64,000 nt of DNA from Anaeramoeba flamelloides (taxonomy: Eukaryota; Metamonada; Anaeramoebidae): contig JANTQA010000023.1 of the NCBI GenBank assembly GCA_027625915.1, positions 19,158,001-19,222,000 on the forward strand. The letters are read 5' to 3'. The notes beneath the pieces are model-generated. The model made no database searches. It was given only the letters and a program-made list of their open reading frames with translations, and was not told the DNA's origin. Below, piece after piece: positions 47,163 through 58,182 of this stretch (positions are counted from its first letter, which is position 1; every line of letters starts with the position of its first letter). A program made the position numbers and the translations under genes.

Positions 47163-50100
47163 TTAATAATTGATTAAAGAAGATGTTTGAAAAAGATTCC
47201 ACATCCTATCCATAAGAGTTGATAAATGAGTTGAATCTGTGGTTGAATATGGTGATTCTTTATTAGCTACATATACGATCAAGACCACTTTTTTCTTTTT
47301 TTCATTGTTATAAAAGATTGGAATGCCCATAACTCTTAACATTTTGATATGCCCTTTCGGATAGCCATTTTTTTTAACACTTGTATCTTGATAATTGTTA
47401 ATAATGATCACTTTTTTAGTCCTGACAGGTTTGCCTTTTTATTGGGTATATATTATTGAGTATGTTTTTGTATGCGTTAGTATGCATATGGGTATGTTTG
47501 TGTATTATTTGAAATGTAAATATTAAAAAATATTAAATATGTATAAAAAATTGGAAATTTCTTAATAAAAAAATATGATGTAAAGAATTTTGAGAACATA
47601 TACTAAATTTCAAATTGACATGATAAATTACTTGAAATTTTTCTTTCAATTCCAAGTTTATTTTTTTTAATAAAAAAAATTGTTTTATCAATGTAATTCA
47701 ACTTGTCAAAGGTAATATAAAATAAATTTCTTTAAAAAATTATTCTTCCCACTTAAGGGACTAGTATATATTAAATTTTTTTAAGGTAAATTTAATAGAG
47801 ATTTAGAAAATTTTTTTGCCAATTACTTAGATTTGAAATCAAAGTGATAAACTTCTTTGTATAGTAATGAAATCTCGCTAAATGAACTTCATTAAATTTA
47901 GTTATTGTTTTTATAGAAATAAAAAAATTTTCATTTTTTTCGCTTTCTTGAAAGTTGCTTTTTTTCAACTTTTCGCAAAAATACAAAAAATAAAAAAAAA
48001 TATAAACAAGAAAGTAAAACCTTGTTGTGTTTGTGGTAGACATACAAAAAATAATTTGAAAAATAAACCTGAAAAGCTTTTTTTTGGATTTTTATGAAAA
48101 ACAGTTTGATTGGAAAAAAATATACAATATATGCTTTACTCAATATAAAAAATTTGTTTCTTTTCCTTGTACCATTCTTTTTTTTCATGAATCTACTTTT
48201 TGAGTTTACACTCTTTTTTTTTTGTTAAATTTGAAGTTTTTTTAAGTATTCACAAATTAGCATTCTAAAAGTTTTTGTCAGAGTCAAAATAAATAAAAGA
48301 AAAGAATAAAAACTTTTTTTTAAAAAAGTAATAATTGATAAGACAAATTGAGTTCTTTATAGAGTCAAGTTGGATGAACAGAAGTGAATAAGAAAATATT
48401 CACCAGTTTTAAATTATTTTTCCGTTTTTCCAAATGAGAATAAATATTAATTTGAGAAAATAAATAAATCCAAAATTAAACAAAAATTTCTCATCCGTTA
48501 AAGATATTTTGTTTAAAAAAGATTTTTTAAAAGTCACTTTTTTTGACGAGAATTGTAAAATTTTTAAAAAACAACAACTTAAAGTTCTAAAATTGAAAAA
48601 AACTGTCTATTTTCAATTTTAAACATATTTCAAGATAAGGATTCCTTATTTAGTTATTAATCAAAAAAAAAATTAATCGAGACTAGTCCCTTAAGGTAAA
48701 TTTAAAAAAAATTTAATAAAAAATGGAAAATAAAATATACAAAATTGGAAATCTGCTCTTTCCAAAAAAAGTGCAAATTTATTTTTAAATATCTATATTA
48801 AAACAAATTACAATATAAATATTTCAATATTTATAATTGTTATTTGTCATAAAAGGGTTCTAAACTCCAATTCAAAATTTTTCACACACTAAAATTCAAT
48901 TTTTGAATAAAAAAATCTTGATAAATATAATCAATAAGAAATACTAAATTAGAACCATTGACTAATTGAAATGTTAACAATTATTTATAAATTATAATAC
49001 ACAAAAAAAAAATAAATAATTATCAAAATAAAAAAAAATACTTTGACAAAAATTTTGGAGAGAGCATAACAAAAAATATTATTCGGAAAATTTGTTGAAT
49101 TTCTATTAACAATTAATGATCGATCAAATAGTAGATTTCATATACTAATTTTATTTGATTTTTTCTATTTTAATAGAATACAACTTTGATTTAATATCAG
49201 CCAAATAAAAAAATTTTCTGATCGAACAAAACGGGTTACTAAATGATAAAAAAAAATGAAAACATAAAACTTGTAAATGAAAAAATGATTTTCAAATATT
49301 ACAAAAAGACAAAATTATTTCCAATTTGAATGATATTCTTATTATGATTCTTTTAGCTATTTTAACTGTTACAAAAATTTTGAATTTTAGTTTGTATAAT
49401 AATTTCATTTGTTTGTTTTAGTGTGGCATTAATTTAATTAAAGATATGAAAGTTTTTGTTCTTAATTTTATCTGGTATTATTAATGTGTAAAAATTAATA
49501 GTATTTTGTTTTCTTTTTGATTCTAAAATATTATTTTCAAAAGCTATGTTTAGTCTTGATAAAAGTTTTTCATAGAAAGAACATGATAACTGTATTTTTT
49601 TTTGTTTAATAAATTGTTTATATCCTTACCTTTTTTTATTGAAATTGGTTGTACCTCGTTTTCTCCAAAAAAAGTGCAATTTTTTTTTCCATTTTTTAGG
49701 GAATATTTTGATTAAAATATTTTGAAAAATAATCAATGGGTTTTGATTCTATCAGTATTAATATTCCTCCTGATTTTATATTTTTAGTATTTGAATGGAA
49801 ATTTTAAAAAGAAAATATTCTAGAGAAGGTAAAAAAAAAAATAAAAAATGCACCACTTTTTTGGAAATGTCATACTTTAATTTCTAAAAGAAATCTAATT
49901 ATAGGATCAGAGATTTCACAATTATTAATTAATGAGAATAATTTTAAAATATCTTTATTTAAAATTAGTTGATTGGGATTTAATTCTTTTAATTTTTATA
50001 TTTTTTCCATTTTTCCCCAGCCTGAATCTTCTTTATATTGTGAAGAAGAGTTACAAAGGAAAAAGATCAAGAGGTTAATTGTTAATATTGTGGCTCTGAA

Positions 50101-53100
50101 ACACGAAAGTATGAGTAACTTGAAAATAAAAATGAAAAGGCAAAGGCTAAAAATGATCAAATGTCTAATGTAAATAAGATCAAAAAAAAAAAAGAAATTA
50201 TAACAACTTGTACAACGATACCCAAGTGAACATTCATGATCAATTATCAAATTATTAGAGTTTTTGATGATAACATATATTATCATGATATTAACAATAA
50301 AATCGCGATAATATTAAAAATCATGATTAGCCCAACTTTATCGCGATATTCAAATTATCGCGAAAAAATGAAAAATTATTTTTTTGAGATTACCTTAAAA
50401 AAATCTCTTGACTTTTACAAAGTCTTGAGACTTTTACAACACTTTCCCCTTTCATAAATGTTTGAAAGTATTTGTAAGGGTTGTGTACTGTCTTCAAGTG
50501 TTTGAAAGTTTTGAAAGACATAAAGTTTTTGTAAAGGCCATGAGTTTGGTTTGTTCTGGAAAAAAATTGTTTTCTTTTCATTTTTTTTTTTAACAAAATA
50601 TCAAATCTCAAACAAATTTTATGATCAAACTAATAATTATCTATTTTCAACAATATAATTGAATATAAGATAGATGTGTTTTTTTAAAATGGAGTTGTTA
50701 CATTCACAATTTTAAATAGCAAAAAAGAATAAAGAATAATTTTCCTTCTTATTGATGATCGGTCAAACAATAACCTCTAAGCTCTAATTGTGTTTTCTGT
50801 CCAATACCAAGATGCTCAAAGAAGAAAAAGAACAAGAAGACAAATCTATAAAAAATTTTAATAATTGGTGATCATCTGACAAGGATGTTGTGAAATCGTT
50901 TGAAAAGTTATCCAACCCCTTTCAGCTTTCCTAGAATAATTGAAAATCTTTTAACCCAAGAACACATTCTTTAAAGAACGGACAAAGGGTTGGTTGTTTT
51001 AGAAGCTCTTTTATTCAACTCAATTTACAACACCACGATTAACTGAAAAAATATTTATTTCTATTTATTTCTTATTGTTGTTGATCTTAAAGGATCAATA
51101 GGTTTGTAAACCAAATAAAATGAAAACACAATAAAACTCTTTGATCTGATCCTTGATTGGATCAAGTATCTTTTTTGTTGTTTTTTCAAAGAATGACTTT
51201 TTTTCACCTAAGCTATTTTTTGATCAAAAAAAATTTTTGTTTAAATATTTCTCAATTAGCCCAAAAACCCATCAACTATTTTATCGCGATTACTTTTTAA
51301 TCATGATTTTATAGAATTATCGCGATTTGTTATATTATCGCGATAATATTGAATATCGCGATTTTCTGATATTATTGCGATTTGATTGTTAATCCGGATT
51401 TTATGGAAATTATCGCGATTTTTGTAACTTTATCGTGAATTAATCATGTTATCATCAAAACCTCTATTAAATCAATCAAAAGTATTGTGGTTGTGATTTT
51501 GGAATTTCTTAATTAAAGATAGCATTGTTTTTTATTTTTTTTTTTGATTTTCTACCAATTGCTTCTTATAAACACTTTTTAAATTTCAATTTTTTTTTTA
51601 ACCTCTTTTAAATTTCTTTTTTTTTCTTTTTCTTTTTTCCTTTAAATTTTTTGTTTTTGCTTTTTTAAACATAAAAAATTTTGGGTGTGTCTTTCACTTG
51701 AACAATCGTGAAATATATGATTTTACGCTTAAATTACCTTTGAGGAAATTTAAGTAAAAGGGTAGCTAGAGTGTAATTTACACTTCTTCCATCAATAAAT
51801 AAATAAATTCTTTTAATTTTTTTAGAAATATTAATTTATTATTTTTATAGGAAGGGTATAACTATGAAAAAATTATCATTATTTTCTATTATTTCCTTCT
51901 TTTTATATTTTAAACAAAAAGAAAAAAATATTTGAATTTTTATTAAATAATATATTTATTTAAATAATTAGCAAATACCCTGTATTTTAGATTGTTGAGC
52001 GTGAAGGATAATGTAAATATCTTTGGGTTATAAATAAAGAATTTTGATTGTTAATCATTTAGAAATAAACTATTTTTCAAAAATTTTAACTCACTTTATA
52101 ATGTTAATGGAAGTTGTTTTGAGTGTTTATCCTGTATTCTTAAAATAAATTTTTGCAATTTTTTAATCAGAATCATTTTTTCTAATTTGCAAATTTTAAT
52201 TTTGTTTTTTCAAATTTTTGTTTTTTTTTTTTTTTTTTGATACTTTTTCATTTCTTGTAAATTGTTTTTTTTCTTTTTTTTTCTTCTTTTTCTATTTTGC
52301 AAAAGATCATGGAAAAAAAAAGAACTTTCAAAAAATACAATAAACCTTTAGAAAATTGATACGATGTAATGTCTTTTATAATGAATTTAATTAATAGTAA
52401 AAAATCTTGTTGTTAACTTTTTTTCAGTGAAATTTCAGTATAAAAATCGGTAATGCTCTTTTCAAAAATTGTTGCATACTTTTTTTTAGTTTTTGTTTTA
52501 TTTTTTTTTAATTTTGAAAATATCAGGTTTTTATATATTTAGAATGATTTAAAAGTGAATTACAAATCAGATTTAATTATTTGTTGTTATTGAATACTAA
52601 AGGATATATATATATATATATATATATATATTTCAATTTATTATTTCAGGTGAGTCATGATTTTTGAAATCGGGTTTACTTTTGTAGAGTGCAGTGGAGT
52701 GCGGTAGAGTTCTGTTTTTTTTTTTTTTTTAATTTTGGTTTTTTTTTGAAAATCTATTGATTTATTATTAGTTAAGAAGTGTATATTACACTCTTGGTAC
52801 TCTTTTACTTATATTTCCCTCTTAGAAAATTTAAATGTAAAATCATAGATTTCACAATTGGTCAAGGAAAAGACACACCCAAAATTTTTTATGTTTGAAA
52901 AGGCAAAAACAAAAATTGAAAAAAAGAAAAAAAAAAAAAAAAATTAGTTTTAGGGGGGGGTTAAGAAGAAATTGGTAAATATATTATCGTTTAATTAAGA
53001 AAACCCATAACCACAGTCAATGTTATTTTTGGTTAATTTAGTTTAATTTGATAAGTTGATCAGAAATTTTCATTTGGTGATGGCTGTTGTTTAATTGTTG

Positions 53101-56100
53101 TAATTTCTATTTTCTTTTTGATCTTATTTTTTTAACCTTTAGTATTTTTACTTTTATTTTTTCTTTTTTTTATTTTAAAGCTACCGTTACTTTCAGGTTT
53201 TGAAAAATATCTGTCGTTATTTGTACGAATTTGAGATAATAAGCAATATATTTTTCTTAAGAGGGTGATATTTAGATCGCTCAGATTGAAAAATATTTTG
53301 CTTGTTGTCGAAACAAAGAGTCAAATTGAGTGAATTACGATTTGTTGAAATAGTGTGGATCTTCAATTAATTAAAAAAATACTAACACAAAAAATAAAAA
53401 AAAATTCTTTGTAGTTTTTCATTCTTTTGAGATCTTTAAAGCTAGACGAATTTTTGTATTCTTTAAAACTGTTTTAAAATAAGAGACTCTCAACCAAAAA
53501 AGTAATTGTTTCTAAATTTCAACCTTTTAAAAAAATTATTTTCTTCATCCCTTTTAAACTCTCAAAATAGCTAACACTCATTAATAACAACACATTTTAA
53601 AATCGATTTTTTTGAATAAAAAACATAGCTGGTTAATTAAGATCAATTGAAAATTCAGATTTCTTCTATTCCCCTGCCTCTTCTAATATTTTAATATTAA
53701 AGACACCATTTCCAAGAACTGAGCTATTTATTTCTCAAAAAAAAAAAAAAAAAAAAAACGAGAAAAATTCAATAATACTCATAATCAGTAGAGTATTATT
53801 AAATAAAGATCTTTTTTTCTAGAAATAACCAATATAAATATGACTAGAAAATTGGTTATTTTTTATCATTTTTTTTAGCTTTGGTTTCAAAAAAAATAAT
53901 AATTTTCTTAAATTTGTCTCGAAATGTAGATTAGTTGGATAAAAAATTCATTTTTTTTTAAAAAATTAAATAATTTACAAATAGATTATTTTGACAAATA
54001 ATTTTTGCAAATTGGAAATGTATCAAAAATACACATAATTTCTGAAAGAATACGAAAGTAGTCATCATTTGAGTTTTTATATTGATAGTTAATGAGTTAA
54101 TCTTCGAAATTGGCTAAATTGAAAAAAAAAAAAAATAGCTCCTTTTGGGGGATTCTAAAAGCTTGAATTTATAAATACTCAAAGTATTATTTGAGTTTCT
54201 ATTTTTAGATTTGGAAAGGGAATTAAAAAAAATATTTCAAAAATGATAGATTTTTAATTAAATCCCTAGTCCCAGTATAAAAGAAAAAAATGGTCATTTT
54301 TTTGTCATTTTTTTTAAATTAACTTTTTTTGAATATTCTTAAATTATAGTTTTGAACCAAGTATTTGGATAGGTTTGAATAGTAACCATTTTGAAATTTC
54401 ACGCAACCTTTTGTTCATGGGTTTTTTGAAAAAGGAGATTGAAAAAAAATAATAAACAAATGGAAATTATATGATTTTATACTGGGAATAGGGCTTTAAG
54501 ATCATTAATTAAAAAAAAGTAATAATTTATTGTTCAAAAACATTTCTAATAGATTTTTTAGAGTCACAGAAACCATTTGAACCATAGGTAACGAATTTTA
54601 TTTATTTTCAATTACAAAATACTTCGTTTGTATACTAATCTATGGGCATTAATCCCTTAAATTCTCAAACATTTGCAAAACTGTATTTGAGAATTTTTCA
54701 TACTTTTTTTTGAGAATACTTTTGTCAGAAAAGAAAATGATCAATTCTTTATTTCGTTTGGTTTCTAAGTAAACCCTAGTTTTGTTTGTCTAAAGATCAG
54801 TTAAATTACATCTTAACTCAAAGACAAAAGTATTTGTGAGTTGAAAGGAAAAAAAATTACAGTCAGTTCCACTTTTAAGATACAAACTTTCAACCAAGTT
54901 TAAGGCATAATAAAAATCTCAAATTAACAGTCAAATCTAAAACCCGGAAATTTCTGAAACCCGGTAATTCCATTTTTCTGATCAATTGTAAATATTAGTA
55001 AAATGTCAAAAATATACTCCCATTTTACAGACAAATAACCCAATTACCCAGCAACTTATAACCGTTCCAATTGGGTTATTGGTTAAATATTCTGAATCCA
55101 TTAATTTTAACTCTTTTGTGAATTCAGAAATCAAAAAAATCCAAAATTTGTAAAATTAATTGAGAACATTAGTGAAAATGAAAATCCACTTTTAATTTTA
55201 AATTTTGAAATAAAAAACATTTTCATACTTTTAAAATATTTGAGAGAATTTGAATTTGAGAGAGGTGTTTGATTATTGTAAATTTTCATGAAATTAGGAA
55301 AACCATTTTGTCAAAAAATAAATCCTCTAAGGTTCTCAATAGAAATTTAAAATTTTGAAAAAATTATTAAAAGAAAGATCGAAAGTAAATAAAACTCTTA
55401 TTTCATAAATGCAATAACAAAATAATTCTTATAAAGATGATTTCTAATAAATTTAGAATTTATCTAAAGGGAAAATCGCAATAAATTTGATTTTCAATTT
55501 TCAGTAATGTTCTCAATTAATTTTACAAATTTTGGATTTTTTTGATTTTTGAATTCACAAAAGAGTTAAAATTAATGGATTCAGAATATTTAACCAATAC
55601 TCCAATTGGAAAGGTTATAAGTCGCTGGGTAATTGGGTTATTTGTCTGTAAAATGGGAGTATATTTTTGACATTTTACTAATATTTACAATTGATCAGAA
55701 AAATGGAATTACTGGGTTTTAGATTTGACAGTAAGGAACAAAATCCAAATACGAGTAAAATATATTTTGAAAAAAAAAAATTCAAAAAAATGTGCCTTAA
55801 TTTTGAGATTTTTCTGTGTATTAAATTTCGTTGAATTTTGTGCCTGAATTTGAGAATTTTTTTGGTACTTTAATTACCTTGAAAGTTTGTGCCTTAAAAT
55901 TGAAACTAACTGTAATACAATTATGAAGTCTTCCACAATAATGAAAAAATCGAGATCTTTCAAAATAAATTGTACTGTCATTGTTTGTGTTACAATGATA
56001 AAAACAGTTGAAAATAAATTTGAGTAAAAAAATAAAAAAGAATTTGCTCGAAACAAAAAAATGAAAAATAGTAAAAAATGGATTTACCCCAAATTGCACT

Positions 56101-56760
56101 TTTGTTAATATCAAAATCAATTGGCTTTTGAACCATGTTACAGGTGGTCATCACCTCTTCAGACCATGAGAAGACGTATCCCTTTTTCTGGTCTTTTGTA
56201 ATAAAGGCAATGAAGCCTACCTTTGAGTTGGAGATACGGATTGCCTCGTTTAGGCAAAAATCTGCGAGATCGCGAGGGGTAAGTTGCGTTCGTGAGGACA
56301 AGCCCAGTTGTACCTTCTTCATTTTCTCCTTGTTCATGTGGTTCCTTGCGATAATCTGGATCACGAGATCCTTTTTTGAGGTCCTTTGTACAACAAGCCA
56401 CAGATGGCATTTCAAGACCACGCCAAGGGGTGTCTGAAGGTCCCAGTCAAAGTCAGCCGTCCCCTGGTTCATCGCCAGAAAGAGCTTCTCGTTAAAGAGC
56501 TTCTTTTGTGTTTTCTTTTGTTCGGAATTCTCTTCTTCCTTGAAAATTGTGAAGATTGGCTCGTTTAAGAGCTCGACTTCATTTTCTTCGTGCCTTAATA
56601 AAAAAAGTAATTGTGTGTTGTAAGCAAGGATTTTGCCTTTTTGATCAATTATCAAGATTGGCTCTGTCTTGTTTTGGATTTGTTTTTTTCTTTTTTTGAG
56701 TGACTTTGTTTTTGTTTCTGTCAAAACAACAAAACTTGAGATTGATGTCTGGTTTCCCAT
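47163..56760 (-). CDS. PAS-GAF sensor/adaptor protein, N-terminal myristoylation motif
   Basis: Two exons, 56760-56088 and 47434-47163, give 314 aa. The N-terminus MGNQTS fits the N-myristoylation consensus (Gly2, Ser6), suggesting a membrane-attached protein. A PAS domain spans about 32-135 (PILIIDQKGKILAYNTQLLF, then TADFDWDLQTPLG). A GAF domain starts near 150 (LADFCLNEAIRISNSKVGFI, FSWSEEVMTTCNM) and is cut by the intron after IWG: G|GC restores IWG-KPVRTKKVIIINNYQ, exactly the spacing of PAS-GAF proteins of the 'LWGEAIRQRKPVIVNDY' type. It continues GYPKGHIKMLRVMGIPIF and ANKESPYSTTDSTHLSTLM and ends just after the domain. No kinase, cyclase or other output domain is present, so it is probably an adaptor or small-ligand sensor. 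The exons are visibly richer in G+C than their surroundings. The intron is 8653 bp and largely transposon-derived. Acceptor AAAAAG|GC differs from the TAG acceptors elsewhere. Confidence 0.85.
47757..48690. mobile_element. Element G, TTAA-flanked GGGACTAGT termini
   Basis: TTAA|GGGACTAGT...ACTAGTCCC|TTAA, 934 bp, in the PAS-GAF intron. The termini resemble family E (GGGATTAGC) and share the TTAA target, so they may be used by the same transposase. No coding frame of note; the open stretches inside are low complexity. Confidence 0.75.
48861..49393. mobile_element. Family C element C5
   Basis: TAAACTCCAATTCAAAATTTTT...AAATTTTGAATTTTAGTTT, about 533 bp, core AATGATCGATCAAATAG. Closest to C1, sharing AATTAGAACCATTGACTAAT, and used here to define the insertion inside C1. 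Confidence 0.75.
50258..51464. mobile_element. Element H with subterminal ATCGCGAT clusters
   Basis: Termini TA|GAGTTTTTGATGATAAC and its inverse GTTATCATCAAAACCTC|TA, 1207 bp. Sequence on both sides of H rejoins to match the empty right arm of the foldback (ATCAAATTA...), proving an insertion. TATCGCGAT-type palindromes cluster near both ends: about 50302, 50339 and 50355 on the left, and about 51282, 51318, 51337, 51353, 51374 (TTGCGAT) and 51411 on the right. Such subterminal repeats usually bind the transposase. No transposase frame inside, so non-autonomous. Confidence 0.75.
52424..52670. repeat. Loop repeat shared with the left edge of the window
   Basis: Partner of 1-262 in the same orientation, with its own (TA)n run at 52604-52631. 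Similarity ends near GGTGAGTCA. It is followed by a short family D piece (GAGTGCAGTGGAGTGCGG) at 52685. Confidence 0.75.
53900..54656. mobile_element. Family E element E3, inverted, left end lost
   Basis: Opposite orientation to E1. The right end is CATTAATCCC|TTAA, and upstream matches the reverse complement of E1 (AATAGATTTTTTAGAG, AAATGTAGATTAGTT). The other terminus is missing beyond about 53900. Element F sits inside. Confidence 0.65.
54262..54495. mobile_element. Element F, small TTAA-flanked MITE nested in E3
   Basis: TTAA|ATCCCTAGTCCCAGTATAAA...TTTATACTGGGAATAGGGCT|TTAA, 234 bp. The termini differ from family E, so it is a separate TTAA-using family. Confidence 0.72.
54860..55912. 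mobile_element. Family A MITE, copy A5, split by another element
   Basis: Left TA|CAGTCAGTTCCACTTTTAAGA, right ...CCTTAAAATTGAAACTAACTG|TA. The two halves are separated by 54928-55731. The right arm contains an extra tandem arm-like unit (two stretches resembling TGTGCCTTAATTTGAGA), suggesting internal duplication. Confidence 0.75.
54928..55731. mobile_element. Long-TIR element with TAA target duplication (Harbinger-like)
   Basis: 804 bp, ends CAGTCAAATCTAAAACCC and GGGTTTTAGATTTGACAG, inserted into AAATTAAGGAAC of copy A5 with TAA on both sides. The arms are about 240 bp and nearly perfect inverses (for example TACTCCCATTTTACAGACAA at 55016 against its inverse at 55644), with a loop of about 320 bp. 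A 3-base TAA duplication suits the PIF/Harbinger superfamily. Lowest visible divergence of the nested set, so probably the youngest. Confidence 0.8.
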
Positions 56761-57899
56761 CAGTATTTCAAAAGCTCCAAAAATAGGAAAGTGAATAAAA
56801 AAAAATAATTCAAATCATTTATTTTTACTCAACTTGCTTAAGTGTTTGAAATTAGAAACCAGAAATCGCTTAGAATCTGTACGTTTGTTCTCAAACTTTT
56901 GATCTTGAATTCTTTTTCTATTTTTTTTTTAGGTAGAAGGTCTGACTTAATTTTCTCATTGGACAACAATGAATTTTCCTGAAGAAAAACTTTCTTGTTT
57001 TTCAAATCAGTTCCAATCGTTATTTTGAAAAAGGTATTTTCCTATTCTATTTTACATTTTTTTTTTATATTGGATCTTAATTTTGTTGGTTTCAAAAACT
57101 TTTCCCAATCGAAGGATACTTCTCCAACTCAAACACAAAATCAGATGGTTTGAGTAACATAAAAGAATTTCTTCTTAAATCACTAGATACTGTTTGGTTG
57201 TACATCCGAAAATCAAGCTTTATAGACCCTAATTAGAAAAAAAAAATTTCTGTAAGGAAATTAATTGGCAAAAGCTTGATGGTTGATCAAAAAGTTTTTC
57301 AGGGAGTATCAAAATCAAAGAGTAACAATTTTCACTTTCGGTGTTTCCAATTTTTTATTTATAAAGAGAGTGTTCAAAGGTATCTATTGTAATTTGTGAT
57401 TTCTCTATGAAGAAGATTATATTAAAAGCAAGCGAAATTTATTTTACCATTAAAAGTAAAATTAAAGTATGTTTTTTCTCTCATTTTAAATCAGAATGTT
57501 GACTCTCAACTTAAAATCTAAATTAAAAACGATAAAAAGTACTTCTTTATTACAACAATTCGGTGATTGAAATATTTTTAAGTGTTGAGGAATTGTTTTT
57601 ACAAATCTTCTTCATCCCATATAAAAACTCTCAAGAAGTATGAACTTTTATTGAAAAAATAAAGTGAAAAATATTTTGGGATTAAAGTATCCAGAATTTG
57701 GTCAATATTTAAAGAATGTTCTAAAATAAAGTTAATATTTGTTGCAAAATAAACGGGAAAAATTTTATATTTAGTGGTTCAGAAAATGGATTTAAAATAT
57801 CATGTCAAATCTTATATTTTTAATTTTGAAAAGAAGCTGTAGAATTTAATTCCCCATTGAGAATTGGGAACCTTGGTGATTGGTTATAATTCTTGGGAT

Positions 57900-57955
57900 A
57901 GATTTTTTTGGAAAGATGAATGAAAATTTTCATCTTTTTATTTTACAATTAACAG
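57900..57955. repeat. Family Q short repeat, copy 2
   Basis: Partner of 31690-31756: GGAAAGATGAATGAAAATTTT and TTATTTTACAATTAACAG. Confidence 0.45.
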
Positions 57956-58182
57956 ACGGTTATTTTGTCAGAGATATTATCAATGAAAGTTAATATTTTT
58001 TTTCATATAAGATTCTGAAATTAAACTAACTATATGAACGTTGTTGAGAATTTTGAAAAAATAATCATAAATTTTGGGTAATTGGGGGTCTCTAGTATCT
58101 TATTTTAATTATTCGATATCTTTCTACTTCTTTTTTTATACTTTTTCGGTTTCTAAAAAAAAATATCATTTTATGTATTTAA

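Larger units (their letters stand above)
50030..53360. mobile_element. Long foldback element with arms of over 500 bp
   Basis: The left arm (about 50090-51803, with element H inserted in it) and right arm (about 52765-53190) are inverted copies of each other. Matching pairs include TAAGATCAAAAA...GAAATTA at 50173 against the inverse at 53115, GATCAATTATCAAATTA at 50239 against the inverse at 53045, TTTCTTAATTAAA at 51505 against 52995, ATAAAAAATTTTGGGTGTGT at 51671 against 52880, and AGTGTAATTTACACTTCTT at 51769 against 52775. Outer limits are approximate, since the arms fade beyond 50030 and 53200; sequence to 53360 belongs by similarity to 8895-9057. The loop holds the repeat also present at position 1. 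No transposase is visible. Confidence 0.7.

Noticed and set aside
49996-50611. Several short frames near 50 kb
   Set aside because: All lie in the foldback arm or element H and have no conserved motif.
190-52631. (TA)n runs as telomere or centromere signals
   Set aside because: Five short scattered dinucleotide runs (190, 33128, 38179, 45393, 52604) are ordinary microsatellites.
56060-56088. Reading exon 1 of the PAS-GAF gene further, as IWGKSIF
   Set aside because: GKSI looks GAF-like by chance, but the following residues degenerate; the GTAAAT donor joins in phase to GKPVRTKKV, which fits the family better.
55821-56120. Minus-strand frame next to PAS-GAF exon 1
   Set aside because: It runs over a family A arm and antiphase exon sequence; the PAS-GAF frame explains the coding signal.
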